DNA from: Pedobacter suwonensis
Lineage (GTDB): Bacteria; Bacteroidota; Bacteroidia; Sphingobacteriales; Sphingobacteriaceae
Reading direction: 5' to 3'
DNA: 64,000 bases
Assembly: GCF_900111825.1 (NCBI RefSeq)
Contig: NZ_FOJM01000008.1
Span: 175,723-239,722, forward strand
Shown: one piece after another, positions 25,827-34,552 of the stretch
Layout: each line of letters begins with the position of its first letter
Position numbering within the stretch: position 1 is the first letter of the stretch
Translations under genes and position numbers: made by a program
The notes under the pieces: model-generated
Database searches by the model: none
What the model was told of the DNA's origin: nothing
What the model saw: the letters and a program-made list of their open reading frames with translations, nothing else

Positions 25827-27833
25827 ATGGATTTTAAAGCACAGCTATTAGCTGGTATTCCTGCTACATTGCCAGCAAAAAAGAACCGGAATCCGGTACT
25901 GAACCATGCTCCTGTAAGGAGAGCTGTCTTAAATACTGAAGAGAAAAAGCTAAGCATTAAAAATGCTTTACGTTATTTTCCAGAGGCATGGCATCTGGAA
26001 TTGGCACAGGAGTTTTTGGGCGAGCTGGAAAATTACGGGCATATTTATATGTATCGTTTTATGCCAGATTATGCCATTTACGCCAGACCAATAAGCGAAT
26101 ATCCCTGCCGTACACTACATGCAGCCGCAATTATGCTTATGATCCAGAATAACTTAGATCCGGCAATAGCGCAGCATCCTGAAGAGTTGATTACTTATGG
26201 GGGGAATGGTAGCGTGTTCCAAAATTGGGCCCAATATCTTTTAACCATGCAGTACCTCGCTACTATGACCGATCAGCAAACGCTTAATATCTATAGTGGG
26301 CATCCGCAGGGGTTATTTCCCTCTAATGCTGCGGCGCCCCGTGTTGTGGTGACGAATGGCATGATGATTCCTAATTATTCCTCGCCGGAAGATTTTGAAA
26401 AGTTCAATGCCTTGGGGGTTACACAATATGGTCAAATGACTGCGGGTTCATATATGTATATCGGTCCTCAGGGTATTGTACATGGTACGGCCATTACCCT
26501 AATGAATGCTTTCCGTAAACAGGGATTTTTTGGAAAAGAGGTAGCAGGTAAAATCTTTTTAACGGCCGGTTTGGGCGGCATGAGTGGAGCCCAGACCAAA
26601 GCAGGGAATATTGTTGGTTGTATCACGGTTTGTGCCGAGGTAAACCCAAAGGCTGCAATTAAAAGGCATCAACAAGGCTGGGTAGATGAGCTTTTTGAAC
26701 ATTTGGATGAACTGGTGAAAAGGGTTCTACTGGCCCAAAACGAAAAGCAAGCGGTTTCATTGGCTTATATTGGTAATGTAGTGGATGTTTGGGAACGTTT
26801 TGAGCAGGAAAATATTGAAGTTGCAATCGGTTCTGACCAAACTTCGCTGCATAATCCATATGCCGGGGGGTATTATCCGGTAGGTTTAAACTTTAACAAG
26901 GCTAATGAAATGATGGCTGAAGCGCCGGATCAATTTAGAGTTTATGTACAGGAATCGTTAAAAAGACAGGCAAAAAGCATCAACAACCATACAGCTAAAG
27001 GAACTTATTTTTTTGACTATGGAAATGCCTTTTTGTTGGAGTGCAGCAGGGCAGGTGCCAATGTAATGGCTCCAAATGGTATAGATTTCAGGTATCCATC
27101 CTATGTGGAAGATATTTTAGGTCCCCTTTGTTTCGATTATGGTTTTGGCCCGTTTAGATGGGTTTGTACTTCAGGAAATGAAAAGGATCTGGATTTAACT
27201 GACCGTATGGCTCAAGAAGTAATGGAAGAGCTAAAGCGAAACGCTCCGGAAGAAATACAACAACAATTGCAGGATAATATTAACTGGATCACTGCCGCCA
27301 AAGTAAACAGGTTAGTAGTCGGTTCAAAAGCCCGAATTTTATATGCCGATGCTGAAGGCAGGGCAAAAATTGCGTTGAGATTTAATGAGGCCATTAAAAC
27401 AGGTAAATTATCGGCGCCCGTAATTTTGGGAAGAGATCATCACGATGTAAGCGGAACGGATTCGCCTTTTCGAGAAACCAGCAATATTTACGACGGAAGC
27501 AGGTTTACGGCCGATATGGCCATTCATAATGTGATTGGCGACAGCTTTAGAGGTGCCACCTGGGTTTCAATCCATAATGGCGGCGGTGTAGGCTGGGGCG
27601 AGGTAATAAACGGTGGTTTTGGGTTGGTATTGGATGGAACTGAACAGGCTGCCGAAAAATTGCAGAACATGCTCTTTTACGATGTAAACAATGGAATTGC
27701 CAGAAGGAGCTGGGCCCGTAATAAAGAAGCCAGGTTTGCCATAGAACGCGAAATGGCACGTACAGCAGATTTAAAGATTACGCTGCCAAATTTAGTCGAT
27801 GAAGAGATTTTAAACGGGTTAGAAATCTGTTAA
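25827..27833 (+). CDS. hutU: Urocanate hydratase
   Basis: 668 aa, cytoplasmic, NAD-dependent; it converts urocanate to imidazolonepropionate, the second hut step. Family blocks include T-Y-G-G-N-G-S-V-F-Q-N-W near residue 130, Y-S-G-H-P-Q-G-L-F-P near 155, G-L-G-G-M-S-G-A-Q near 250 (dinucleotide binding) and H-N-G-G-G-V-G-W-G near 585. The length is that of the longer urocanase form, with an insertion near the middle (about 440-530). hutI and the formimidoylglutamate hydrolase are not in the window, so the rest of the pathway lies elsewhere. Confidence 0.95.
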   Translation: MDFKAQLLAGIPATLPAKKNRNPVLNHAPVRRAVLNTEEKKLSIKNALRYFPEAWHLELAQEFLGELENYGHIYMYRFMPDYAIYARPISEYPCRTLHAAAIMLMIQNNLDPAIAQHPEELITYGGNGSVFQNWAQYLLTMQYLATMTDQQTLNIYSGHPQGLFPSNAAAPRVVVTNGMMIPNYSSPEDFEKFNALGVTQYGQMTAGSYMYIGPQGIVHGTAITLMNAFRKQGFFGKEVAGKIFLTAGLGGMSGAQTKAGNIVGCITVCAEVNPKAAIKRHQQGWVDELFEHLDELVKRVLLAQNEKQAVSLAYIGNVVDVWERFEQENIEVAIGSDQTSLHNPYAGGYYPVGLNFNKANEMMAEAPDQFRVYVQESLKRQAKSINNHTAKGTYFFDYGNAFLLECSRAGANVMAPNGIDFRYPSYVEDILGPLCFDYGFGPFRWVCTSGNEKDLDLTDRMAQEVMEELKRNAPEEIQQQLQDNINWITAAKVNRLVVGSKARILYADAEGRAKIALRFNEAIKTGKLSAPVILGRDHHDVSGTDSPFRETSNIYDGSRFTADMAIHNVIGDSFRGATWVSIHNGGGVGWGEVINGGFGLVLDGTEQAAEKLQNMLFYDVNNGIARRSWARNKEARFAIEREMARTADLKITLPNLVDEEILNGLEIC

Positions 27834-27858
27834 ATTTTTGTCGGCAAGAAATACACCA

Positions 27859-27929
27859 TGTCATTCTGAACGCAGTGAAGAATCTTTCAAGCTTATAGAG
27901 AAAGATTCTTCGTTTCACTCAGAATGACA
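27859..27929. repeat. Palindromic REP-like element after hutU
   Basis: TGTCATTCTGA and TCAGAATGACA form the outer arms; GAAGAATCTTTC and GAAAGATTCTTC extend the hairpin inside. It is the familiar intergenic repeat type of Bacteroidota and may act as terminator for hutU and the convergent kinase gene. Confidence 0.7.
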
Positions 27930-28009
27930 AACTAAAACCATTTTTTAGAAAAAACTTAACTCACTCCGTGAAAAACTCAATGTACTTTGTGGTAAAAAAG
28001 TTGTAAAAA

Positions 28010-30505
28010 TTAACTCAATGGCAAAGTAAAATGGAAAACCGAACCCTTACCTTCTTCACTTTCAGCCCATATTCTGCCACCATGCCTCTCTACAATTTCT
28101 GCACTTAGGTAAAGTCCAATACCAAAACCCGAAATGGTGTGATTGCCCTGTACCCGGTAATAACGTTCAAAAAGCTTTTCAATGTCTTCAGGCCTTATCC
28201 CGATGCCTTCATCTTTAATCTGGACTTCAACCTCTGTGTCACTTAAATTACAGCTTATTTCGATCGATGTTCCATTGTCGGAATATTTTATCCCGTTACT
28301 GATCAGGTTAGAAATTACGTTGCCGATTTTATCCCTATCTGCATAAATGTCGACCCCACAGGTAGGGTGTAAGATAATCTGATGAGAAGATTGTGAAATA
28401 TAAGTTTCCTCAATGGTTTCTTTCAGCAGGTCATCTAAATTGAAGTTTGTTTTTTCGATCAGTAGTTTGCTGGATTCCAAGCGCGATACATTCAAGAAGC
28501 CGTTGATCATGGTTGTCATTTTTCTGATCTGGCTGTTTGTTTTTTCCAAAGCCACTATCGCATAATTGTCTTCATCTTTTTTAGCCTTGCGTTGCAAAAC
28601 CTGTACAAAGCCGTTGATGGCTGTTAATGGAGTTTTTAGTTCATGACTAACCATTCCGATGAAATCATTCTTTCTGATTTCATCTAATTTTTGCTCCGTG
28701 ATATCGATAAAGAGTCCAGAATATTCTGTTATATGGCCATGCTGATCTACAAATACCCTTCCTGTTGTCCTAATCCATTTTTCTTCGCCCGTAGTTAAAT
28801 TGGTTATCGGATATTCATTGTCGCTTGAAGAATGAGTGTTTAATGCATTTGCAAAAGACTTTTTCAGTTCATTATGATAGTCGGCATGGACTGCGCTCAT
28901 AATGTCGCTCGTTTTAGCAGGCTCGTCAAGTGGTAGGCCGAGCAGGCTTTTCACAAATCCCGATACCGTAATTTCGAGTGTTTTAGGATCGATGCTCCAG
29001 GTACCCATTTTTCCGGTATCAATGGCTTGAAGCAACCGTTCCTCGCTATCGGCTAACTTTTGGGTATATTGAATCAGGTCTTCATGTGTTTGTGCGAGCT
29101 CTTCATTGGTTGCTGCCAATTCCTCATTTGCCGCTGCCATTTCGATGTTGATATCCTGCAGCTCTTCCTGATGGAGTTTTCGTTCGGTAATATCCGGACT
29201 TACCGTAGCAATCGCCGTTATTTGACCTGTTTCCTGATCTTTTATGGCAAAACCACTCCATTCAATCCAAAAAGGATTTCCTGTTATTTCGTTCCAGAAG
29301 CGGATTTCCTGTTTAAAATCAATGCCTTGTAAAACTCCCGATAAAAGCTCTTCAGCTGTGGGTCTGTCAGCAGGGAAAATAACCTCCAGCATATTTCGGT
29401 TGGTAATGTTTGCCCAACCTAACTTTCTTAATCCTGCAGGATTTAAGTATTGGATAGACATATCCAAGCCGATCAAAGCGATAAATTCTGAACTGGCTTC
29501 GATGAGTTTATTCAAATTTAAGCGCTCCAGTTCAATTAATTTTCTTTCTGTAATATCAATACACGAACTGATATAACCTGCAAAAGATCCATCGGCGTGG
29601 AAACGTGGTGGACCACTGGTAAGCAGCCATCGGTAATCGCCTTTTTGAGTCAGGACCCTAAACTCTCCGGTAAACGGCTTTTTATCGCGAAGGGCTGAAA
29701 GGTAAATATCCAGATACCGGTCCCGATCTTCGGGATGGATCAGGTCAGCCCAGCCGAAAGCGAGCAGGGCATCCATTGATCTGCCCGTTAAGTTTGTCCA
29801 CGGTTTATTAAAATAAATCGCATTTCCAAACTCGTCGCCAACAGTAATGAAAATGTCAGTTCCCTCTGCCATGGTTTTGAAGCGTTTTTCACTTTCGGAC
29901 AGCTGGTTAAACCTTTCTGCAACCCTTAATTCCAGTTCGTTATTTAACACATGTAATGTTTCCTGTGTTTCCTGTAATTCTTCGTTTGTGGCCACCAGTT
30001 CTTCATTGGTAGCTGCAAGTTCTTCTACTGTGGCCGCTAGTTCCTCATTTAGTACCTGTTCCCGCTGTAAAGCCTCATCTTTCTGCTGCTCCCTTTCTAT
30101 AGCCTCACGCCTTAATACGCGCTCGCTTACATCAACCGCCGTATGTAAAATACAGATGGTTTTGCCTTCATCGTTTTTGATTGCCCGGTATTCAAAATCA
30201 AAATAAAAGGTCTTTAGCTCCCCGTCAATAATCAGGTCTGCTGCTGTATCCTTTCCTGAAATAACAAGGCCTTCCAGCCAAACCTTCCTGAACATCTCAA
30301 TAAAAGGCTGTCCTTTTAACTCAGGCAGGGCATCTTCAAGCGATTTTCCGATTACATTTCTGTCTTTGCCCCAAATTCTAAGCATCGCGTCATTTGCAGT
30401 CTGTATAATGGCCGTTTCTCCTACATGAACTGCGGTTGCGGTATGTGTATAATTAAAAACTTCTATTAATTGATCATTACTTAAAAAAGGACTGGACTGG
30501 CTCAT
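28010..30505 (-). CDS. Multi-PAS sensor histidine kinase
   Basis: 831 aa, no transmembrane segment, so a cytoplasmic sensor. Four PAS modules are visible (about 8-130, 205-325, 325-445, 485-605). Two coiled-coil linkers made of E-E-L-A-A-T-N-E-E-L-type repeats (about 145-200 and 450-480) separate them. The C-terminus has HisKA with the phospho-acceptor His at 621 (M-V-S-H-E-L-K-T-P-L) and a HATPase_c domain with N-box and G-F-G-I-G-L. No receiver domain is attached and no response regulator is adjacent, so the partner is unknown. PAS ligands are not predictable. Confidence 0.88.
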   Translation of the reverse strand: MSQSSPFLSNDQLIEVFNYTHTATAVHVGETAIIQTANDAMLRIWGKDRNVIGKSLEDALPELKGQPFIEMFRKVWLEGLVISGKDTAADLIIDGELKTFYFDFEYRAIKNDEGKTICILHTAVDVSERVLRREAIEREQQKDEALQREQVLNEELAATVEELAATNEELVATNEELQETQETLHVLNNELELRVAERFNQLSESEKRFKTMAEGTDIFITVGDEFGNAIYFNKPWTNLTGRSMDALLAFGWADLIHPEDRDRYLDIYLSALRDKKPFTGEFRVLTQKGDYRWLLTSGPPRFHADGSFAGYISSCIDITERKLIELERLNLNKLIEASSEFIALIGLDMSIQYLNPAGLRKLGWANITNRNMLEVIFPADRPTAEELLSGVLQGIDFKQEIRFWNEITGNPFWIEWSGFAIKDQETGQITAIATVSPDITERKLHQEELQDINIEMAAANEELAATNEELAQTHEDLIQYTQKLADSEERLLQAIDTGKMGTWSIDPKTLEITVSGFVKSLLGLPLDEPAKTSDIMSAVHADYHNELKKSFANALNTHSSSDNEYPITNLTTGEEKWIRTTGRVFVDQHGHITEYSGLFIDITEQKLDEIRKNDFIGMVSHELKTPLTAINGFVQVLQRKAKKDEDNYAIVALEKTNSQIRKMTTMINGFLNVSRLESSKLLIEKTNFNLDDLLKETIEETYISQSSHQIILHPTCGVDIYADRDKIGNVISNLISNGIKYSDNGTSIEISCNLSDTEVEVQIKDEGIGIRPEDIEKLFERYYRVQGNHTISGFGIGLYLSAEIVERHGGRIWAESEEGKGSVFHFTLPLS

Positions 30506-30590
30506 TCTGGATTTTTACGGCGTGATCTAAAATAATTATTTACTTAAGTTTCAAAATAAACAAAACCTAAGCAGGATTTTCCAATGTAGA

Positions 30591-31493
30591 TTATATACTA
30601 ACCATAACCTCTTTAAAAAGGTTTTTGATTAAATGAATTTCTGACGCATATTGGGTGTTTTTTCTACAACCAAAGTACAAAGTGTTGGTGAGTTTGGATG
30701 TACCTTCCCAGATTACCTTTATTTTTTCATCCTCAACTTCTTTTTTGCAAAGAAAGTCGGGGATAATGGCCAGGCCTTTCCCCGCTGACAGGCAGCGGAC
30801 GATCGAATTAAGGTTAGGTACAATGTAGTTTGGACGGAAATCGGCGTGCTTGCCAAAGTTAAGCTGCCAAAAACGTAACAGGTGTTCCATGTCTCCAGCA
30901 GTACCATACCATTTTTGCTGTTTTAACCAGGTCTCCATTCCTGAGAGATTTTTCTTTTTAACCAACGCATCAAAAGCCTGTACATCAGTTTCTGTTCCAC
31001 CTACTAAAACAATGGTTTCTGAAGAAAAGGCTTCATGTTCTACATTTGGCGAATTGCCTTTTTGTGGGGTGATAATGAGGTCTAAAATACCTTTATCCAA
31101 CTGGTCTAACATCTCTGGATATTCTCCAAAACGGATAATGACATTAAACGGAAGCGTAGAAATATATTGCTCAAGCGTAATCTGAAAAGTTTCGAAACAC
31201 ATGCCCACGCTGATGGTTGGAGTATGTTTCTCCGTACTTTTCTGGAAATGTTTTTCTGCATCTTCCAGTTTGGTTAAAGGTTCTACAATAAAATTGTATA
31301 GTACTTTTCCCTTTTCCGTGGGAATCATTTTCCTGCCCGTTCGCTCGAACAGTTTATAGCCCACGTAGCTTTCTAAAGAGCTTAAGTGTAAACTTACCCC
31401 AGGCTGAGAAATAAACAGATTCTCTGCTGCACCGGTTAAGGTTCCTGTTTTATAAACCGCCTTAAAACTTCTATACCACTCTAAATTAACCAA
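30591..31493 (-). CDS. LysR-family regulator of the mdaB-like gene pair
   Basis: The start is placed at the TTG at 31493 (300 aa), giving M-V-N-L-E-W-Y-R-S-F-K-A-V. The upstream ATG at 31520 falls inside a perfect -7 box and so cannot be transcribed from it. The protein has an N-terminal LysR HTH (G-A-A-E-N-L-F-I-S-Q-P-G-V-S-L-H-L) and an effector-binding domain from about residue 85. It is divergent from the quinone reductase and monooxygenase genes, which it most likely controls, perhaps in response to quinones or redox stress. Confidence 0.75.
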   Translation of the reverse strand: MVNLEWYRSFKAVYKTGTLTGAAENLFISQPGVSLHLSSLESYVGYKLFERTGRKMIPTEKGKVLYNFIVEPLTKLEDAEKHFQKSTEKHTPTISVGMCFETFQITLEQYISTLPFNVIIRFGEYPEMLDQLDKGILDLIITPQKGNSPNVEHEAFSSETIVLVGGTETDVQAFDALVKKKNLSGMETWLKQQKWYGTAGDMEHLLRFWQLNFGKHADFRPNYIVPNLNSIVRCLSAGKGLAIIPDFLCKKEVEDEKIKVIWEGTSKLTNTLYFGCRKNTQYASEIHLIKNLFKEVMVSI

Positions 31494-31517
31494 AACTAAA
31501 CTATTATAATTATGATA

Positions 31518-31525
31518 CAAAGGTA
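31518..31525 (-). promoter_or_regulatory. -7 box TACCTTTG of the LysR gene
   Basis: A perfect TAnnTTTG match on the minus strand, overlapping the upstream ATG at 31520 and supporting the later TTG start at 31493. Confidence 0.5.
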
Positions 31526-31561
31526 TAAATTAACTTATTTTAATGATACTTTATATTGCGA

Positions 31562-31569
31562 TAATTTTG
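31562..31569 (+). promoter_or_regulatory. -7 box TAATTTTG of the mdaB-like gene
   Basis: A perfect TAnnTTTG match 24 bases before the ATG at 31593. It rules against the in-frame upstream start at 31512. Confidence 0.5.
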
Positions 31570-31592
31570 TGTCAGTAAATAGCAAAGACAAA

Positions 31593-32180
31593 ATGACAAA
31601 AATATTCATCATCAACGGCGGGCAAAAATTTGGTCATTCCGGTGGCAGATTTAACGAAACAGTAGCCAATGCTACTGCAGATTTCTTCTCTTTACAAGAG
31701 GGATTTGAAATCAAAACAACCAATATCAATTATGAGTATAATCCGAAAGAAGAAGTAGCGAAGTATGTTTGGGCAGACATTGTAATTTATCACACCCCGA
31801 TCTGGTGGTTCCAGTTGCCGCACGGATTTAAAAAGTACATTGATGTGGTATTTACTGAAGGGCATAAAAATGGGATTTACATTAGCGACGGGCGGAAAGC
31901 TGATCATCCAACCCGGAATTATGGTACAGGAGGCATGTTGCATGGTCGGAAATACATGGTTACATCATCATGGAATGCGCCCAAAGAGGCATTTACCTTG
32001 CCCGGAGAATTTTTTAAGGAAACCGGTGTGGATGATGGTGTCTTGTTCGGTTTCCACAGGATGAATGCCTTTACCGGGATGGAACAAATACCAGGAATTC
32101 ATTTTCATGATGTAGAAAAGAATGCAGATATTAGGACTGCACTTAAATTGTATCAGGAACATTTAAATCAGATTTTTTAA
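31593..32180 (+). CDS. mdaB: MdaB-like NADPH quinone reductase
   Basis: 195 aa from the ATG at 31593; 27 in-frame upstream codons overlap the promoter. It has the flavodoxin-like fold of MdaB: N-terminal I-F-I-I-N-G-G-Q near residue 4, then Y-H-T-P-I-W-W-F-Q-L-P-H-G-F-K-K-Y-I-D near 68-86 for flavin binding. It would reduce quinones by two electrons with NADPH, avoiding semiquinone radicals. It is followed after 12 bases by a YgiN-like monooxygenase, the same pairing as mdaB-ygiN in Escherichia coli. Confidence 0.85.
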   Translation: MTKIFIINGGQKFGHSGGRFNETVANATADFFSLQEGFEIKTTNINYEYNPKEEVAKYVWADIVIYHTPIWWFQLPHGFKKYIDVVFTEGHKNGIYISDGRKADHPTRNYGTGGMLHGRKYMVTSSWNAPKEAFTLPGEFFKETGVDDGVLFGFHRMNAFTGMEQIPGIHFHDVEKNADIRTALKLYQEHLNQIF

Positions 32181-32192
32181 ATACAGTAATAT

Positions 32193-32477
32193 ATGAGCAT
32201 TTATTTAACAGCGATAGTTAAAAGCAAAAAAGAAACCGTGGATGAACTAAGAGCCATGCTGCTGAATATGGTTGCAAATTCGCGTACCGAGGAAGCTTGC
32301 ATTCAGTACGACCTGCATGAGGCAGGAGATACTAATACGTTTATTTTTCAGGAGGAATGGAAAGACCAGGCAGGTTTGGATCTGCATAATAAGCAGCCTT
32401 ACCTCTTAGGTTTTGTCGCGCAAGCCAGTCGGTTGACCGATGAGATTGTGATCTATAAAACAGAAAAGTTAGCCTGA
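32193..32477 (+). CDS. YgiN-like quinol monooxygenase (ABM fold)
   Basis: 94 aa, a single antibiotic-biosynthesis-monooxygenase ferredoxin-like domain. Typical features are the V-K-S-K-K-E-T-V-D-E-L-R start, the T-E-E-A-C-I-Q-Y-D-L-H strand and the F-I-F-Q-E-E-W-K-D centre with x-H. These proteins act as dimers without cofactor on quinols or related substrates. Its place directly behind the mdaB-like gene suggests the two cycle the same quinone. It could also be a simple detoxifying enzyme; the substrate is not visible. Confidence 0.8.
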   Translation: MSIYLTAIVKSKKETVDELRAMLLNMVANSRTEEACIQYDLHEAGDTNTFIFQEEWKDQAGLDLHNKQPYLLGFVAQASRLTDEIVIYKTEKLA

Positions 32478-33329
32478 TTATCCTTTACTATATTTAGTAG
32501 TTAAGGAAGAGCCTACGGAAGCAATTACAACAAAAGCAACAGCAAAACACTCTTTTAAGCTGAGGTATTCCTGTAAAAATACAAGTGCTGCTAAAGAGGC
32601 CATAGCAGGTTCAAGACTCATTAAAATACTAAAAGTACGAGGCGGAAGCTGCTTAAATGCTTTCATTTCTAAGGTGAAGGGTATGGCGCTTGAAAGTAGT
32701 GCAAGTGCCGCTCCCAATCCCATTAATTTAGGATTCAACGTGCTCAAACCACCGCCATAAATGCCGAAAGGCAAAATGACGAGGGTAGCAAATAACATCC
32801 CGATAGCAACGGCATCGCCTCCTTTCATCATTTTGGAAATTCTACCACCTAAAATAATATAACCAGCCCAGAAAACACCGGCCAAAAGTGCCAGCAGTAC
32901 GCCGGTTAAATTGAGTCCGGTACCCGTCCAGGGGGTAATTAATATGATGCCAGTGGCAGCAAGTACCACCCAAAGAAAATCAATAGGTTTTTTTGAACCG
33001 AAAATGGCAACCCCAAGCGGACCAACAAATTCTAAAGTTACTCCCAAACCGATCGGGATTCGTGCTATGGCCATGTAAAAAACCATATTCATTACTCCTA
33101 AACAAACGCCGTACAGGATCACGTATTTCCATTGTTTGGCATTTAATTGATAGAGGTTTGGCCTAAAGGCAAGCAGTAAGATTAATGCTGATAAACCAAT
33201 ACGTAACGATGCGGTTGCAGCAGCTCCAATTTGCGGAAAAAGGCCTTTTGCAATTGCCGCCCCACATTGTACACTGATGATAGACAGTAAAACAGCAGGT
33301 ACCGGCGGAATATTGATTTTGCTTTTCAT
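32478..33329 (-). CDS. EamA/RhtA-type inner-membrane exporter
   Basis: 283 aa from the internal ATG at 33329, eight codons inside the longest frame, which fits the family N-terminus M-K-S-K-I-N-I-P-P-V-P. About ten hydrophobic helices form two EamA repeats (roughly residues 10-135 and 145-280). Segment F-Y-M-A-I-A-R-I-P-I-G-L-G-V-T-L-E-F-V-G-P-L resembles the threonine/homoserine exporter RhtA. It likely exports amino acids or small metabolites by exchange with protons. It converges on the monooxygenase gene without a gap. Confidence 0.8.
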   Translation of the reverse strand: MKSKINIPPVPAVLLSIISVQCGAAIAKGLFPQIGAAATASLRIGLSALILLLAFRPNLYQLNAKQWKYVILYGVCLGVMNMVFYMAIARIPIGLGVTLEFVGPLGVAIFGSKKPIDFLWVVLAATGIILITPWTGTGLNLTGVLLALLAGVFWAGYIILGGRISKMMKGGDAVAIGMLFATLVILPFGIYGGGLSTLNPKLMGLGAALALLSSAIPFTLEMKAFKQLPPRTFSILMSLEPAMASLAALVFLQEYLSLKECFAVAFVVIASVGSSLTTKYSKG

Positions 33330-33443
33330 CAGGGATGTGTAAATGAGGCGCAAAATTAGGGAATTATAAACTGCCGGAGGTCTAAAATGAAAAAAGGAGA
33401 ATCAGATTACGCTGCTTCTCCTTCGATTATAAGCTGAATTTTA

Positions 33444-33791
33444 TCAACAGAACAGTTCCTGTTCATCCCGGTTTTCAGTAGGAATTTTCTTTAAAAAATC
33501 GTCAAATGCCGGCCCCTCATTATCCGAATATGTTCCGTAAGCATCCAGTACATACCCAATATTTTTTTCTCTATCTTCTATCAGATATAATACTGAATTG
33601 TCAGCAGGGTCAGAATCTCCTTCAAAACGATAAGTTTTAACAATTGTCAAATCTTCGGGTTTATAAATTTTTCCGAGTGATTTACTTTGCATCTTACCGT
33701 GATCAGACATTTTTAATTCGTTATCTTTTCCTTTCAGCCTCAATTTTTCCAAAATTTGACTTAAAGTGTTCATTTCATTTGGCTGTTCCAT
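33444..33791 (-). CDS. Small conserved Bacteroidota protein
   Basis: 115 aa (109 if the second Met is used). It has a M-N-T-L-S-Q-I-L-E-K-L-R start, a P-E-D-L-T-I-V-K-T-Y-R-F-E-G-D-S-D-P-A-D core and L-V/Y-L-D-A-Y-G-T-Y-S-D near the end. Small proteins of this pattern are common in Bacteroidota and, as I recall, often carry the label phosphoribosylpyrophosphate synthetase. At this length it has none of the PRPP-binding or ATP-binding motifs, so I do not adopt that function. Cytoplasmic, function unknown. Confidence 0.7.
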   Translation of the reverse strand: MEQPNEMNTLSQILEKLRLKGKDNELKMSDHGKMQSKSLGKIYKPEDLTIVKTYRFEGDSDPADNSVLYLIEDREKNIGYVLDAYGTYSDNEGPAFDDFLKKIPTENRDEQELFC

Positions 33792-33909
33792 AGTTGTACT
33801 ATTTTATAGTGATTAAACAAGTGGCGTGCAAAATGGTTTTGCCAGCATTCTTTTTAAAGCAAACTAAATGATTGCCCGTCTGTTCTTCATTAAACTAAAA
33901 TCTAATCAT

Positions 33910-34440
33910 ATGAAAAAATACTTTTTAAGCTTGGCAATTGCTGGTATTGCGATTTTAAGTGCCTGCACCAAAACCGATAAAGAAATTGCCCGGGCCACTT
34001 TAACTGAAACAGCAGACAATACGAAAACCATCGGAACAGCAAAGTTTTATGAATTGAGCGATGGGAGAATTAAGATGGATATTGAAATGAATTTTGCGGC
34101 ACGCGCCGACAGCAATGTGGCGGTACACTTTCACGAACATGGCGATTGTGGCAACATGGGTGAAAATACCCACGGCCACTGGAACCCAACTAAAGAGGCC
34201 CACGGCAAATGGGGATCGGCAGCGTACCACAGTGGCGATATCGGCAACATCAAGTTAGATGGTAAAGGCCATGCCACACTTTCGGTTACTACGGATAGAT
34301 GGAGTGTTAAAGATGGCGATATTAAAAATATTATTGGCAGGGGAATTATCGTGCATGGCGGTACGGATGATTATACCACGCAACCAACGGGTAACTCAGG
34401 ACCACGGGTGGGCTGTGGGGTTATCGAAGCAGTGAAATAA
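33910..34440 (+). CDS. sodC: Cu/Zn superoxide dismutase lipoprotein
   Basis: 176 aa from the ATG at 33910, which starts a type II signal peptide with lipobox L-S-A-C near residue 16-19; the longer frame from 33868 would bury it. All metal ligands of the family are present: H-F-H-E-H-G-D-C, G-H-W-N-P, the Zn-loop H-x-x-W-G-S-A-A-Y-H-x-G-D, and I-V-H-G-G-T-D-D with the active-site Arg in G-P-R-V-G-C-G-V-I. It dismutates superoxide outside the cytoplasm, anchored by lipid. A terminator follows. Confidence 0.93.
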   Translation: MKKYFLSLAIAGIAILSACTKTDKEIARATLTETADNTKTIGTAKFYELSDGRIKMDIEMNFAARADSNVAVHFHEHGDCGNMGENTHGHWNPTKEAHGKWGSAAYHSGDIGNIKLDGKGHATLSVTTDRWSVKDGDIKNIIGRGIIVHGGTDDYTTQPTGNSGPRVGCGVIEAVK

Positions 34441-34476
34441 TTTGCGTTAAAAAATCGGTCGTTACTGACCTTTCTC

Positions 34477-34506
34477 AAGCGGTTAAATTTTTAGCCGCTT
34501 TTTTTA
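34477..34506 (+). terminator. Rho-independent terminator after sodC
   Basis: The stem AAGCGGTTAA / TTAGCCGCTT (with a G-T pair) and seven T bases, starting 37 bases after the sodC stop. Confidence 0.85.
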
Positions 34507-34552
34507 TGCAATTTGGCGAGCCTTGTCATCATTATTAAAAAACCTAAATCAT

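Noticed and set aside
33444..33791. Phosphoribosylpyrophosphate synthetase
   Set aside because: The small size and absence of PRPP and ATP motifs rule out the enzyme despite that label being used for similar proteins.
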